NCBI RefSeq assembly: GCF_022348085.1
Contig: NZ_JAKRFN010000005.1
Coordinates: forward strand, 62,001 to 126,000
Source: Mycobacterium sp. PSTR-4-N
GTDB taxonomy: Bacteria; Actinomycetota; Actinomycetes; Mycobacteriales; Mycobacteriaceae
DNA: 64,000 bases
Direction of reading: 5' to 3'
Both the position numbers and the translations under genes were made by a program. Positions 41,491-50,960 of this stretch are shown here, in pieces (within the stretch, counting starts at the first letter, position 1; each line of letters starts with the position of its first letter). The notes under the pieces are model-generated. The model saw only the letters and a list, made by a program, of their open reading frames with translations, was not told the DNA's origin and did not search any database.

Positions 41491-42210
41491 GTGATCTCCG
41501 TTCACGTGTTCCGCGTTGCCGTCACGATCGCCGCCTGCGTCATCCTCGGTCCCGCCGCATCGGCGACCGCCGAACCCGGCGTACCGCCCGCTCCCCCGCC
41601 GCCGGGGTGTCCCGATGTGCAGGTGTTGTTCGCGCGCGGGACAACGGAGCCGCCAGGACTCGGGGCGGTCGGCGATGCCTTCGTCGACGATCTGAAGTCG
41701 CGCGTCGCGCCGAAGTCGGTCGCCGTCTACCCGGTGAACTATCCGGCGAGTCCGGACTTCCCGACCGCACTGCAGGGTGTCGTCGACGCCAGCACCCAGA
41801 TCCAGAACACCGCGAACGCCTGCCCGAAGACCTCGATGGTGCTCGGCGGGTACTCGCAGGGCGCGGCTGTCATGGGTTTCGTGACCTCCGAGGTGATCCC
41901 CGACGGCGTGACCGCAGCGGATGTGCCGGCGGTGATGCCGCCGACCGTCGCCGACCACATCGCCGCGGTCGCGCTGCTCGGCACGCCATCGGACCGTTTC
42001 ATGGGCGTCATCAATCAGCCCACCATCAAGATCGGCTCGCTGTATCAACCGAAGACCGTCGAGCTGTGCGTGCCCGGAGACTTCGTCTGCTCACCCGGCA
42101 ACGACATCGGCGCCCACGCCCGATACATCTCCGACGGTCTGGTGGATCAGGCCGCCGACTTCGCGGCCAGCAAGGTCGCCGAACATCCGGAGTCCGAGCC
42201 CGCGCGCTGA
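41491..42210 (+). CDS. Cutinase family esterase (secreted)
   Basis: A 239-residue exported serine esterase. An N-terminal signal peptide is followed by a Pro-rich stretch and CPDVQVLFARGTTEPPGLGA. The nucleophile is in MVLGGYSQGAAVMG, the Asp in CVPGDFVCSPG and the His in IGAHARYISDG, so the Ser-Asp-His triad and disulfide Cys are complete. Mycobacterial cutinase-like proteins act on lipid esters or polyesters. It stands alone between divergent and convergent neighbours. Confidence 0.93.
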   Translation: MISVHVFRVAVTIAACVILGPAASATAEPGVPPAPPPPGCPDVQVLFARGTTEPPGLGAVGDAFVDDLKSRVAPKSVAVYPVNYPASPDFPTALQGVVDASTQIQNTANACPKTSMVLGGYSQGAAVMGFVTSEVIPDGVTAADVPAVMPPTVADHIAAVALLGTPSDRFMGVINQPTIKIGSLYQPKTVELCVPGDFVCSPGNDIGAHARYISDGLVDQAADFAASKVAEHPESEPAR

Positions 42211-42211
42211 C

Positions 42212-43378
42212 TCAGGGTCGCAGAGCCACTCGGATGCACCCGTCGGTCTTGTTCTTGAACATCTCGTAGGCGCGCACACCGTCGGACAGCGGTAGATCGT
42301 GGGTGATGAGCACCGACGGATCGAGGTCGCCCTGCTCGACGTAGTCGAAGAACTGAGGGATGTAGCGCTGCCCGTGCTGCTGAGCCGAACGCAACGTCAG
42401 GCCCTTGTTCATCAGCGCGCCCATCGGGAACTTGTCGGTGACACCGTAGACGCCGAGAACGGAGACCACACCGCCCTTGCGGCATGCCAGGATCGCCTCC
42501 CGCAGACTCGCCGCGCGATCGGTCTCCAACCGCAGTGCCTGCTTGGTGCGGTCGTAGATCTGCTGGATGCCGGTGCTGTGGCCTTCCATACCCACCGCCT
42601 CGATCACCGAGTCGGGGCCGCGGCCACCCGTCTTCTCACGCAGCACCTCTGCCACGCTGTGCACCTCGGCGTAGTTGATCGTCTCGGCACCCAATTGCTC
42701 TGCCAGAGTGAGCCTTTCAGGTATGCGATCGATGGAGATGACGCGACCCGCTCCGTTGAGCACGGCGCTGCGTGCCGCCATCAGGCCCACCCCGCCGGCT
42801 CCCCACACCGCAACCACGTCACCGGCGGAGATGTCGCAGAAGTCAGCTCCCATGTAGCCGGTCGGGACCGCATCGGACATGAACAGCGCTTGCTCGTCGG
42901 TGACGTACTCGGGTACGGCGAAGCAGTTGACGTCGCCGAACGGGACCCGGACGAACTGTGCGTGGCTGCCCGCGTAACCACCGAACTCGTGGGTGTAGCC
43001 ATAGATGCCCGCTGTGGGCGCCCCGAGCAGCGGGGCCTGTAGTTCGGCGTTGGGGTTCGTGGTGTCGCACAACGAGTACAGGTCGTGGTCGCAGTACCAG
43101 CAGCTGTTGCACGCGATGAACGACGGCACCACCACCCGGGTGCCCACGCTGATCCCGGTGACCTCACGCCCCACTTCGACCACCTCCCCCATGAACTCGT
43201 GGCCGAACACGTCGCCCTCGCGCATCCCGGGGAGGTAGCCGTCGATGAAGTGCAGGTCCGATCCGCACGTGGTGCTCAATGTCACCGCGACGATGACGTC
43301 GTGCGGGTTGAGGATCTCGGGGTCGTCGACGGTCTCGACCGCGAGGTCGTTGACGCCGTTCCATACGAGTGCCTTCAT
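42212..43378 (-). CDS. Zinc-dependent alcohol dehydrogenase (formaldehyde-dehydrogenase-like)
   Basis: A 388-residue medium-chain dehydrogenase. Catalytic zinc ligands are in TTCGSDLHFIDG and FGHEFMGEVVEVG. A four-Cys structural region, CNSCWYCDHDLYSLC, follows. The Rossmann motif is VAVWGAGGVGLMAARSA. The long form resembles glutathione-independent formaldehyde dehydrogenase-like enzymes common in actinobacteria. Its stop is 2 bp from the cutinase stop. It starts 11 bp after the SRPBCC stop on the same strand. Confidence 0.92.
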   Translation of the reverse strand: MKALVWNGVNDLAVETVDDPEILNPHDVIVAVTLSTTCGSDLHFIDGYLPGMREGDVFGHEFMGEVVEVGREVTGISVGTRVVVPSFIACNSCWYCDHDLYSLCDTTNPNAELQAPLLGAPTAGIYGYTHEFGGYAGSHAQFVRVPFGDVNCFAVPEYVTDEQALFMSDAVPTGYMGADFCDISAGDVVAVWGAGGVGLMAARSAVLNGAGRVISIDRIPERLTLAEQLGAETINYAEVHSVAEVLREKTGGRGPDSVIEAVGMEGHSTGIQQIYDRTKQALRLETDRAASLREAILACRKGGVVSVLGVYGVTDKFPMGALMNKGLTLRSAQQHGQRYIPQFFDYVEQGDLDPSVLITHDLPLSDGVRAYEMFKNKTDGCIRVALRP

Positions 43379-43389
43379 GTCATGTCCTC

Positions 43390-43899
43390 TCAGCGCGCCG
43401 ACGGGCGAGCGCTCGGGTTGCGGGCGATGGTGGGTACCTCGCCGGTCGTCAGGAGGGCGCGAGCCCGGTAGAGCGCCTTGAAGGTCAGCGCGCCGGTCAG
43501 CGTTCCCGGGCCGGGGCTACTGAGCCGGGCGATCACCTCCGTGCCCCGCTCCCCCGGAGCGTCGCGGAACATCAGCACCATCTGCGTCGCGCCGTCCGGA
43601 TGCACATCGACGAACCTCACCTGGTCGTCGTGCACATCGACCACGCACTCCCAGGCGGGGCCGTCGGTGCCGAACGCGAAACGCAGCCGGTCCGCGCCGA
43701 CGCTCTCGACGTCGGCGACGTCGCCGAACACGACGGAGAGCAGGCCGGGATCGGTGAACACCCGCACGACTTCCTGCCGCGGGCGCCCGATGGTGACGGC
43801 TTGGACGGGTGAATCCGTGCTGATGACCTCGGCCACCCGGTCGGTGACTTTGGTGACGAGATGCTTGGCCTGCTCTCGGGCCTTGTCGACAACGCTCAT
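43390..43899 (-). CDS. SRPBCC-fold protein
   Basis: A 169-residue protein. AVTIGRPRQEVVRVFTDPG and VVFGDVADVESVGADRLRF, with the later TEVIARLSSPGPG, are typical of the START-like SRPBCC/polyketide-cyclase fold that binds small hydrophobic ligands. No catalytic motif is visible. It sits between recQ upstream and the alcohol dehydrogenase downstream on the same strand, so they may be one transcription unit. Function unknown. Confidence 0.8.
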   Translation of the reverse strand: MSVVDKAREQAKHLVTKVTDRVAEVISTDSPVQAVTIGRPRQEVVRVFTDPGLLSVVFGDVADVESVGADRLRFAFGTDGPAWECVVDVHDDQVRFVDVHPDGATQMVLMFRDAPGERGTEVIARLSSPGPGTLTGALTFKALYRARALLTTGEVPTIARNPSARPSAR

Positions 43900-43935
43900 G
43901 CGCTCGCTGCTACCCGGGGCGAATCCGCCGAAACG

Positions 43936-45558
43936 TCACCCGTCGGCGACAGTGAGGATTTCGGTGTCGCGAATGACCTCGACGGCCAGCGTGCGATAGC
44001 CGAACTCCTCGAAAAGCACGGTGATGCGATCCGATTCGCCACTGATGACGACACCGCGTCCCCACTCGCGATGCTCGACAGCGGTGTTCGGCGGCACCGC
44101 GGGTTGCTCCTCGGTCGCCGGATGGCCGCGGGCGGTGTTGTCGTCGCACGTGTCGCAGAAGCCACAGGGCCGACTGAGCTGCTCGCCGAAGTAGCCGAGA
44201 AGGTTGCGGCGACGGCAATCCGTGGTCTCGGCGTACCCGCGCATCATCTCCACCCGGGTCCGGTCGACGCGTTCGGTCGCCTCGGTGATGCGGCGCACCC
44301 GCGCGAGGACCTGCTCCACGTCCTCGTCGACGAGGACGAAGCCCCGGCGTCCCGATCTCGCGGCGGCCGCCTGCTCGAGCAGGTTCACCGCCTGCGTCAG
44401 CGCCCGGCCTGCGATGCCCGTGTCGTCGCGCAGTCGTGTCAACCGTTTCGGCCGTGATGTCGACAGTGCTGCCAGCACGGCCCGGAGTCGCTCCTCGTCG
44501 GCGTGCGCGGTCATGAAGAATTTCGCCAGCGACAGATCCTCGGGTCGGTAGAACAGCGTCGCCACCGCGTCGTCGCCGTCCCGTCCCGCACGACCTATCT
44601 GCTGGTAGTAGCTGTCCACGGAGTCGGGGATCGACTCGTGTACGACGAATCGCACATCCGGTTTGTCGATTCCCATCCCGAACGCCGACGTCGCCACCAC
44701 CACATCGATCTCATCGGTACGGAACCGGCGATGCACGTCGTCGCGCTCTCTGGCCCGCAGTCCCGCGTGATAGGCGGCGGCAGACACACCCGCGTCGCGC
44801 AGTGCGTCTGCGCACCGCTCAGCGTCCTTGCGGGTAGCGGTGTAGACCAGACCGGGCCCGGCCATGCCGGCCACCGCGTCGAGCACGGCGGCGCGCTTGT
44901 CGCGGGCGCCGACATGGTGGCTGACCTCGAGCCGAATGTTCGGCCTGTCGAATCCCGTGGCGATGACGACCGGGTCGCGCAGGCCAAGATGGGTGATGAT
45001 GTCGCTGCGCACCACCGGTGACGCCGTCGCCGTCAACGCCACCACCGGCACCTCGCCGACCTGTGCGATCGCGTCGGCGAGCCGCAGATAGCTGGGCCTG
45101 AAGTCGTGTCCCCACGCGGAGAGGCAATGCGCCTCGTCGACCACGAACATCGCCAACGGCAGCGTGCAGAGTTGTTCGACCACATCGTCTTTGGTCAGCT
45201 GCTCCGGTGACAGGAACACGTACTCCGAGTCTCCTGTGCGCATCTCCGCCCAGCTGCGATCATTGCGCCCCGCGCTCTGCCGGGAGTTGACCGCCACTGC
45301 GCGCGGCGCGCCGGTGTCCGCCAAACCCTCGATCTGATCCCGCTGCAGGGCGATCAGCGGTGACACCACCACCGTCACCCCCGGCATCACCGTCGCGGGC
45401 ACCTGATAGATCGCCGACTTGCCCGACCCGGTGGGCATCACCGCCAGCACGTCGCGTCCCTCGACCACCGCGACCATCGCATCGAGCTGCTCATCGCGCA
45501 GCGTGTCCCAGCCGAACACTCGCGCCGCCGCGTCCTGCAGGTCCGTTCGCCCGATCAT
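43936..45558 (-). CDS. recQ: RecQ-family ATP-dependent DNA helicase
   Basis: A 540-residue SF2 helicase. Walker A is in [16 protein letters not shown], motif II in [20 protein letters not shown], motif III in [10 protein letters not shown], motif V in [20 protein letters not shown] and motif VI in [11 protein letters not shown] zinc-binding cluster with [12 protein letters not shown] and CGFCDTC follows. No HRDC domain is present. The ATG at 45558 (MIGRTDLQ) is chosen; the much longer open frame upstream is antisense to the ALDH gene. It unwinds DNA in recombination repair. Confidence 0.94.
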   Translation of the reverse strand: MIGRTDLQDAAARVFGWDTLRDEQLDAMVAVVEGRDVLAVMPTGSGKSAIYQVPATVMPGVTVVVSPLIALQRDQIEGLADTGAPRAVAVNSRQSAGRNDRSWAEMRTGDSEYVFLSPEQLTKDDVVEQLCTLPLAMFVVDEAHCLSAWGHDFRPSYLRLADAIAQVGEVPVVALTATASPVVRSDIITHLGLRDPVVIATGFDRPNIRLEVSHHVGARDKRAAVLDAVAGMAGPGLVYTATRKDAERCADALRDAGVSAAAYHAGLRARERDDVHRRFRTDEIDVVVATSAFGMGIDKPDVRFVVHESIPDSVDSYYQQIGRAGRDGDDAVATLFYRPEDLSLAKFFMTAHADEERLRAVLAALSTSRPKRLTRLRDDTGIAGRALTQAVNLLEQAAAARSGRRGFVLVDEDVEQVLARVRRITEATERVDRTRVEMMRGYAETTDCRRRNLLGYFGEQLSRPCGFCDTCDDNTARGHPATEEQPAVPPNTAVEHREWGRGVVISGESDRITVLFEEFGYRTLAVEVIRDTEILTVADG

Positions 45559-45621
45559 CGCCCGCAGGTACCCGACGACCGTCGTCTCAACCCGCTCACA
45601 TCGCCGGGTGTCGATCGTCGA

Positions 45622-45645
45622 CACCCGGGTAACCGAACCCGGGTG
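45622..45645. promoter_or_regulatory. Inverted repeat in the recQ / aldehyde dehydrogenase divergent region
   Basis: CACCCGGGT at 45622-45630 is repeated in inverted form as ACCCGGGTG at 45637-45645 around a 6-bp spacer, a perfect 9-bp inverted repeat. Each arm contains the self-complementary ACCCGGGT. It lies 64 bp upstream of recQ and 7-30 bp upstream of the ALDH ATG at 45652, overlapping an alternative GTG start. An operator for the ALDH gene is the likeliest role. Confidence 0.45.
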
Positions 45646-45651
45646 CACGCG

Positions 45652-47001
45652 ATGGAGATGACAGTCCTGGACCCGCGCACCGGCGATACCGTCGCTCGGG
45701 TTCCGATCGCCGGCGACGCTGACTGCGATGCGGCCGTCGATCGGGCGAGAACCGCCCAGCCCGCATGGGCGCGTACAGCAGCAGCCGACCGTTCGGCAGC
45801 GATCAGCGCTGCGGCGGACGCCGTTGCGGCCGCCGCCGCCGAGCTGGCCGAGCTGAACGAACGGGAAACCGGAAAGCCTCGCGACGATGCCCTCGGTGGT
45901 GTGGAGGCCGGCATCGGGACCCTGCGGCAGTACGCACAGCTCGGACCCGTGCACCGCGGCCGCAGCCTTCTCGGTGGCTGGGCCGCCACCGACTTGATGG
46001 CGCCCGAACCGCGCGGAGTGGTCGCGGTGCTCACCCCGTGGAACGATCCGGTCGCGGTGGCCGCCGGCCTCATCGGAGCCGCGCTGGTCACCGGAAACAC
46101 GGTGGTGCACAAGCCCAGTGAGCGGTGCCCCTGCACCGGGCGCCGTTTCGCCGAGCTGGTGGCGCAAGCGCTTCCCGACGGCGTCCTCGAAATCGTCGAC
46201 GGCGACGGTTCTGTCGGCGCTCACCTCGCCGCGGCGCCGGGTGTCGACGTGGTGGCGCACGTCGGCAGCAGCTCTACCGGGCGCGCCATCGCGCAGGCCT
46301 GCGCGCAGCGCGGCGCCAAAGCACTGCTCGAGAACGGGGGTAACGACGCCCTGATCGTCGACGACAACGTCTCCGCGAAATGGGCGGCCGAGCAGACGGC
46401 CCAGGGCGCGTTCGCCAATGCGGGACAGATTTGCGTGGCGGTGGAACGGGTGTTCGTCGTGGCCGGGGCGGCGGACGCCTTCCTCGCCGCACTCGCCGAC
46501 GAGGCGTGCCGTTGGGAGACCCGCATCGGCCCGCTGGTCGACCAGCGGCACCGCGACCATGTGCACAGCCACGTCACCGACGCGATCGAACGCGGCGCGC
46601 GCGTGTTGGTGGGCGGTGCGCCACGCCCCGGACCGGGGACCTACTACCCGCCAACCGTCCTGACCGCCTGCACACCGGACATGCTGCTGATGCGCGAAGA
46701 GACCTTCGGACCGATCGCGCCGGTGCGGGTGGTGCCGGACTTCGAGACTGCGCTCGCCGAGGCTGCCGACGACCGCTTCGGACTGGCAGCGACGGTCCTC
46801 ACCGCCGACATGGCCCGCGCGCAGGAGGCCTGGCACAGCCTCCCGGTCGGGACGGTGAAGATCAATGCGGTGTTCGGTGGCGCACCCGGAGGATCCGCCG
46901 AGCCGCGGCGCGCCAGTGGCTCCGGAATCGGTTACGGCCCCGAACTGCTCGACGAGATGACGGCTCTGAAAGTGCTGCACTGGTCATCGCCCGGTCAATA
47001 G
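45652..47001 (+). CDS. Aldehyde dehydrogenase
   Basis: A 449-residue aldehyde dehydrogenase, slightly short. [20 protein letters not shown], the Glu in [13 protein letters not shown] (an unusual variant of the common ELGGK motif) and the catalytic Cys in [13 protein letters not shown] are seen, with [10 protein letters not shown] near the end. The start could be ATG 45652 or 45658. It is divergent from recQ, and an inverted repeat lies just upstream. The substrate is not evident. Confidence 0.88.
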   Translation: MEMTVLDPRTGDTVARVPIAGDADCDAAVDRARTAQPAWARTAAADRSAAISAAADAVAAAAAELAELNERETGKPRDDALGGVEAGIGTLRQYAQLGPVHRGRSLLGGWAATDLMAPEPRGVVAVLTPWNDPVAVAAGLIGAALVTGNTVVHKPSERCPCTGRRFAELVAQALPDGVLEIVDGDGSVGAHLAAAPGVDVVAHVGSSSTGRAIAQACAQRGAKALLENGGNDALIVDDNVSAKWAAEQTAQGAFANAGQICVAVERVFVVAGAADAFLAALADEACRWETRIGPLVDQRHRDHVHSHVTDAIERGARVLVGGAPRPGPGTYYPPTVLTACTPDMLLMREETFGPIAPVRVVPDFETALAEAADDRFGLAATVLTADMARAQEAWHSLPVGTVKINAVFGGAPGGSAEPRRASGSGIGYGPELLDEMTALKVLHWSSPGQ

Positions 47002-47039
47002 TTTCTTGTGACAACACTTTTCGAGAAAGGAGGACCGCG

Positions 47040-47459
47040 ATGCCGAAGACCACGAAGTCGGGTGAGGCCAAGCAGAGCGAGCTCCCCAGCACACTGAAGA
47101 AGTCCGACGACAAAGCTCAACGGACATTCGCCAAAGCCCACGACGCAGCGGCCGAGGAGTACGGCGAGGGCGAGCGGGCGTACCGGACCGCATACAGCGC
47201 GCTCAAACACAGCTACGAAAAGGTCGGCGACCGCTGGGAGGAGAAAGAGGACCGGGGGCCGTCCGATGAGCGCGCGCGCAGCGGCGGCCCGAACGCATCC
47301 GGGGAGACCGCCGAGGGCGTCAATGCCAACGCCACCAAGAAGCACCTCATGGACGTTGCGAAACGGCTCGCCATCACCGGTCGTTCCAGGATGAGCAAGG
47401 AAGAGCTCGTGGAGGAGATCAAGAAGGCCAATCGGCGGGAAAGCCGCCGCGACCGCTAG
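47040..47459 (+). CDS. ChaB-domain protein with C-terminal Rho_N-like motif
   Basis: A 139-residue charged protein. The first half holds a ChaB-like domain, SELPSTLKKSDDKAQRTFAK then AHDAAAEEYGEGERAYRTAY. The end has a Rho_N/SAP-like helix pair, KKHLMDVAKRLAITGRSRM and KEELVEEIKKANRRESRR. Such proteins are small nucleic-acid-binding or cation-stress proteins. A strong ribosome site (AAAGGAGG) precedes the ATG at 47040. It overlaps the convergent OmdA gene by 4 bp. Confidence 0.87.
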   Translation: MPKTTKSGEAKQSELPSTLKKSDDKAQRTFAKAHDAAAEEYGEGERAYRTAYSALKHSYEKVGDRWEEKEDRGPSDERARSGGPNASGETAEGVNANATKKHLMDVAKRLAITGRSRMSKEELVEEIKKANRRESRRDR

Positions 47460-47725
47460 GGCTTACCGGTGCGCTCGCGATGCTTGCAGCCGGGCCAACA
47501 GCAGGGCCGGCGTTTGCCTTCTTCGAGTTCTTCCTGCGTGCGTCGGATGCGCCGCACGCGCGTCGACTCCTGCTTTGCATCGGTGACCCAGCAGATGAAT
47601 TCGTTGCGCGCCAGCGGCGTGATGTCGTTCCACGCGGTGAGCGCTGCGGGGTTGTTCTGCAACGCGGTTTTCAGATCGTTCGGCAGATCGTGTACCACCC
47701 CGCCCGAGATCTCGCCGACCGCCAC
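47456..47725 (-). CDS. YdeI/OmpD-associated (OmdA) domain protein
   Basis: An 89-residue protein with LPNDLKTALQNNPAALTAWN and FICWVTDAKQESTRVRRIRR, the OmdA-type fold found in YdeI-like proteins. A C-terminal CCWPGCKH cluster could bind zinc. Family members are linked to peptide or bacteriocin resistance in other bacteria, with no firm mechanism. The start ATG at 47725 is 4 bp beyond the PPOX stop at 47730 on the same strand, so the two may be cotranscribed. Confidence 0.78.
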   Translation of the reverse strand: MAVGEISGGVVHDLPNDLKTALQNNPAALTAWNDITPLARNEFICWVTDAKQESTRVRRIRRTQEELEEGKRRPCCWPGCKHRERTGKP

Positions 47726-47729
47726 GGCG

Positions 47730-48359
47730 TCAGGGTAACCCGTTCCGGGCGACGACGGCGGCTACCGAAGCGGGAACGCTGTGCTCCGAGTCGGATTCCG
47801 GTGTCGAATAGATCTGGCTGACCGGGATCACGCCCGTCCACGCCTCACCTTCGGGCTCTGCAGCCGGCCCGCTGCGCTGCTTGGCCACCCAGTTGTCCTG
47901 CGCGATCGGCAATTCCAGCACCAGCGTCGCGGCCACTTCGCTCGGCGTGTGGGGCGGGCACTCGGCGGGACGGCCCGGCAGGAGGGCGTCGGTGAACACG
48001 TCGAGTGCCGCTGCTCGATCAGCCTTGTCGACGCCGCGGCAGGTTCCGCGCACCACCGCCGAGCGGTAGTTCGCCGAGTGGTCGAATTGACGTTCGGCGA
48101 CGACGATGCCGTCGAGGACGAACGCGCTGATCGCGACCGGCGCACCGGCCGCGGCATGGCGCAGCGCGCCCGCGCCCGTCGAGCCGTGGATCAGCAACCG
48201 GTCGCCGTCACGGACCACCAACGCCGGGATCACCCACGGCTGACCGTCGATGACCGTCGACACCGTCGCCACCACGCATTCGTCGAACACGGCATCGAGC
48301 ACCTGCCGATCACCACGCCGATCGGGCTTTCGCGTCAGATCACTCAGCACGTCGTTCAC
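47730..48359 (-). CDS. Pyridoxamine 5'-phosphate oxidase family protein (FMN-binding split barrel)
   Basis: A 209-residue protein. VLDAVFDECVVATVSTVIDG, RLLIHGSTGAGALRHAAAGA and NYRSAVVRGTCRGV define the PNPOx-like flavin-binding family that includes 5-nitroimidazole-resistance-like proteins. A flavin role is likely; the substrate is unknown. It is divergent from the Pro-rich membrane protein gene and upstream of the OmdA gene. Confidence 0.87.
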   Translation of the reverse strand: MNDVLSDLTRKPDRRGDRQVLDAVFDECVVATVSTVIDGQPWVIPALVVRDGDRLLIHGSTGAGALRHAAAGAPVAISAFVLDGIVVAERQFDHSANYRSAVVRGTCRGVDKADRAAALDVFTDALLPGRPAECPPHTPSEVAATLVLELPIAQDNWVAKQRSGPAAEPEGEAWTGVIPVSQIYSTPESDSEHSVPASVAAVVARNGLP

Positions 48360-48498
48360 ACCCGTCAGTCAAGCCTGAGCCCACCCCCGCGGCAACGGAT
48401 TTCCGGAGAAGACGCATTGCTGTCCGCCACGTCGGAGATCAGCCATATGCTGGGCGGCACGCCTGTGCGCTTTCGCAGAGGCCGACAAGGGGGATTCT

Positions 48499-48864
48499 GT
48501 GTCGACCAGTTACCTGGCACTCGAGCTCGCCGCACCGGAACATCCGGGGCGGTGGGTGGGCGCCATGGTGGTTCGACTGGCGATCGTCGGGGGCCTGATC
48601 TGGCTGGTGGTGTGGGCCATTCGCAAATCTCGAGCACCCAAACACCCGATGCCGCCTCAGTACCCCTTCCCAAGTGTGTACTACCAGCAAGGACCGCCCG
48701 GCCAGTGGCCACAGCAACCCCCACCAGCGGGGCACTGGCCGTCACCACCGCCGCCACCTCCGGGCTACTGGCCGTCTCCACCGCCGCAAGGTCACTGGCC
48801 TCAGCAACCGCCACCTCCCCCATGGCCGCCGACCGGCGGCGGCCCCCCTGCGGACCGGCCGTAG
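48499..48864 (+). CDS. Proline-rich single-pass membrane protein
   Basis: A 121-residue protein. One membrane helix (MVVRLAIVGGLIWLVVWAI) near residues 23-41 is followed by a basic KSRAPK stop-transfer segment. A 75-residue tail has repeated GxWP(Q/S)xPPP units, so it is probably disordered and could bind WW, SH3 or EVH-like partners. It starts at a GTG behind AAGGGGG. It lies 10 bp upstream of the diguanylate cyclase gene and may be cotranscribed. Function unknown. Confidence 0.72.
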   Translation: MSTSYLALELAAPEHPGRWVGAMVVRLAIVGGLIWLVVWAIRKSRAPKHPMPPQYPFPSVYYQQGPPGQWPQQPPPAGHWPSPPPPPPGYWPSPPPQGHWPQQPPPPPWPPTGGGPPADRP

Positions 48865-48874
48865 GCCAGGGGTC

Positions 48875-49945
48875 GTGGAGCGGCTCCTGAGATCTGTCGA
48901 GCACTACGACTGGATCACCGACTTCCTCGACACCCGCGGCCTGAAGGAACGAACGAGGTTCTGGCTGGCAGCCACCACGGCGGCGATGGCGGCCGGGGTC
49001 ATGGCGCTGACGTTCGGGGCGGGTCACCCGGACAGCACGATCGGTCGCGCGATGATGGCGATCGCTGTGGCGGGCGGTCTCTTCGGCACCGTGCTCTTCC
49101 TGTGGCGCTGGCCGTCGCGGCATTGGTCGCTGGCCTATGTTGCCGCGACCACCCTGTCGATCACGCTGGCATGTCTGGCCTATCCGGATCCGTTGGCGTC
49201 GCTGCTGGGCTGCATCGCCTTCACCACGATCGTCAGCTACGCCGCCTTCTTCCATTCCCCCCGGGTGGTGCTCGGCGTCCTGTCGGTCGTCATCGGGGTG
49301 GCCGTCAGCCAGACGGTGGCCGTCGCGGCAGTGGAGCGACGCCCTGCGATGGCCCTGGTCGATCTGTTCCTGATACTGCAGTGCAGCATCGGAACCGGCC
49401 TGGTGTTCTACGCCCTGGTGCGGACGTTGCGGGGCGATCTCGCGGTCGCCGACCTCGACCCCCTGACCGGGCTGCTGAACCGCCGCGCATTCCGCAACAT
49501 GGTGCGGGCCAACCTCACCCATCACGGTGAGCAGGACGGCTATCTGCTGGTTGCCCTGCTGGACCTGGACCGGTTCAAGGCGGTCAACGACACCCGCGGC
49601 CACGCAGCCGGCGATCGGGCTCTGGTCGCGGTCGCCGACGCGCTGCGCGCAACGGCCACCCCCACGACCGTCATCGCGCGCAGCGGTGGAGAGGAATTCC
49701 TCTTCGCCGACGTCGTCGCCTCCGGGGACGCCGCGCTGCGGTACGAAGACGTGCGCGCGGCGATAGCGCAGCTGCCCTGTGACATCACCAGCAGCATCGG
49801 AACCGCTTTGCTCGACGTCAGCATGGTGAGCGAGGACTCGTTCGACCTGATGATGGACCAACTCATCACCGCGGCGGACAAAGCCATGTACGACGCAAAA
49901 CACAACGGCGGCAACCGGTGTCGCCATCACGGCAGCGTGATCTGA
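48875..49945 (+). CDS. Diguanylate cyclase (membrane sensor + GGDEF)
   Basis: A 356-residue protein. Six or so hydrophobic helices span residues 30-185. A GGDEF domain follows, with DLDPLTGLLNRRAFRNMV, DLDRFKAVNDTRGHAAGDRAL and the active-site signature SGGEEF. The signature is intact, so cyclic-di-GMP synthesis is expected. No inhibitory RxxD or EAL domain is obvious. The start is the GTG at 48875. The membrane part resembles MASE-type sensors but is not identifiable. Confidence 0.92.
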   Translation: MERLLRSVEHYDWITDFLDTRGLKERTRFWLAATTAAMAAGVMALTFGAGHPDSTIGRAMMAIAVAGGLFGTVLFLWRWPSRHWSLAYVAATTLSITLACLAYPDPLASLLGCIAFTTIVSYAAFFHSPRVVLGVLSVVIGVAVSQTVAVAAVERRPAMALVDLFLILQCSIGTGLVFYALVRTLRGDLAVADLDPLTGLLNRRAFRNMVRANLTHHGEQDGYLLVALLDLDRFKAVNDTRGHAAGDRALVAVADALRATATPTTVIARSGGEEFLFADVVASGDAALRYEDVRAAIAQLPCDITSSIGTALLDVSMVSEDSFDLMMDQLITAADKAMYDAKHNGGNRCRHHGSVI

Positions 49946-49978
49946 CCGCCTGGGTGGTGCACGCGGACGCGAATCGCG

Positions 49979-50938
49979 TCAGCGTCGGCCGGTCCAGGCT
50001 TGTCTGGCGACCCGGTGGAAGTTCCCGCCGAGCACGGCGTGGATGTCGGGATCGGTCCACCCCTGTCCGGCCAGATGCTCACCCAACGTGATGAACGTTT
50101 CCGGCGGCATCCACTGGATCGGTCCCCACCGGGTGTAGCTGTCGTCGAAACAATCCGGATTGCGGGCCATTTCGTCGTTGAAGTCTGCGTGGTCGAAGGA
50201 GTGATCGCTACTGATGCCGACGTGGGCGATGCCGACGAGATCGACGGCATGGTCGAGGTGCCGTTGCATTGCTTCCAGTGTCGGGGTGTTCGGTCCGAGA
50301 AAGATCCCGACGCCGGTGATCCCCACGACGCCTCCGGTGTCGGCGCAGGCGCGGGCCTGGTCATCGGTGATGTTGCGCGGATGATCCCAGACTGCGGCCA
50401 TGCACGAATGGCTGTACACCACAGGCATTGTCGAGACACGGCACAGATCGAGCCCGGTCCGGCGACTGCAATGCGAGCCGTCCGCGACCATGCCCACCGC
50501 ATTCATCTCGGCGACGATCGCCTCGCCCCACGTGGTCAGCCCGCCGTCATCGATGTCGAGGCACCCGCTGCCCGCGCGGTTGGCGTGGTTGTAGGTCGGC
50601 AGCATGGTCCGCACGCCGAGCCCGGCCAGGATCGCCAGGTTGTCGAGGTCGTCGTCGAGCGGGCCCGAGTCTTCGAGATCGAACACGACCGCGATCCGGC
50701 CGGCGGACGTGATCCGTTCGACATCGTCGACATCGGACACCAAGTCGAGATCAGGATGGCTTTCGACGGCTGACCGGAAGTGCCTCAGCAGCGCGACCGA
50801 GTCCGAGAACGACTGCGGAGAGTAGCCCACGTTGACCGAGACGAAAGCTCCGCCGGGACGTCGGAATCGTGTCAGTGGAGCCACCTCTGCATCGACCTTC
50901 AACGGCAGACAGGCGTGTTGATCCCACAGCAGCGCCAC
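49979..50938 (-). CDS. Membrane-dipeptidase-like (peptidase M19) protein
   Basis: A 319-residue M19-type TIM-barrel protein. It starts at the GTG at 50938 with ALLWDQHACLPLKVDAEV. Later motifs are VVFDLEDSGPL, LPTYNHANRAGSG, GMVADGSHCSRRTGLD, YSHSCMAAVWDHPRNI and HVGISSDHSFDH. In classical M19 enzymes the first zinc motif is DxHxD. Here the second Asp is Cys, so the metal site may differ. No signal peptide is seen. It is downstream of the DUF1801 gene. Confidence 0.86.
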   Translation of the reverse strand: MALLWDQHACLPLKVDAEVAPLTRFRRPGGAFVSVNVGYSPQSFSDSVALLRHFRSAVESHPDLDLVSDVDDVERITSAGRIAVVFDLEDSGPLDDDLDNLAILAGLGVRTMLPTYNHANRAGSGCLDIDDGGLTTWGEAIVAEMNAVGMVADGSHCSRRTGLDLCRVSTMPVVYSHSCMAAVWDHPRNITDDQARACADTGGVVGITGVGIFLGPNTPTLEAMQRHLDHAVDLVGIAHVGISSDHSFDHADFNDEMARNPDCFDDSYTRWGPIQWMPPETFITLGEHLAGQGWTDPDIHAVLGGNFHRVARQAWTGRR

Positions 50939-50960
50939 GACTACCGACGCTCCACGGTCA

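Noticed and set aside
45559..46980. N-terminal extension of RecQ to about 1000 residues
   Set aside because: The extra part is antisense to the aldehyde dehydrogenase gene; RecQ homology begins at MIGRTDLQ.
48365..49930. 521-residue minus-strand open frame
   Set aside because: Shadow of the diguanylate cyclase and Pro-rich membrane protein genes; no coding character.
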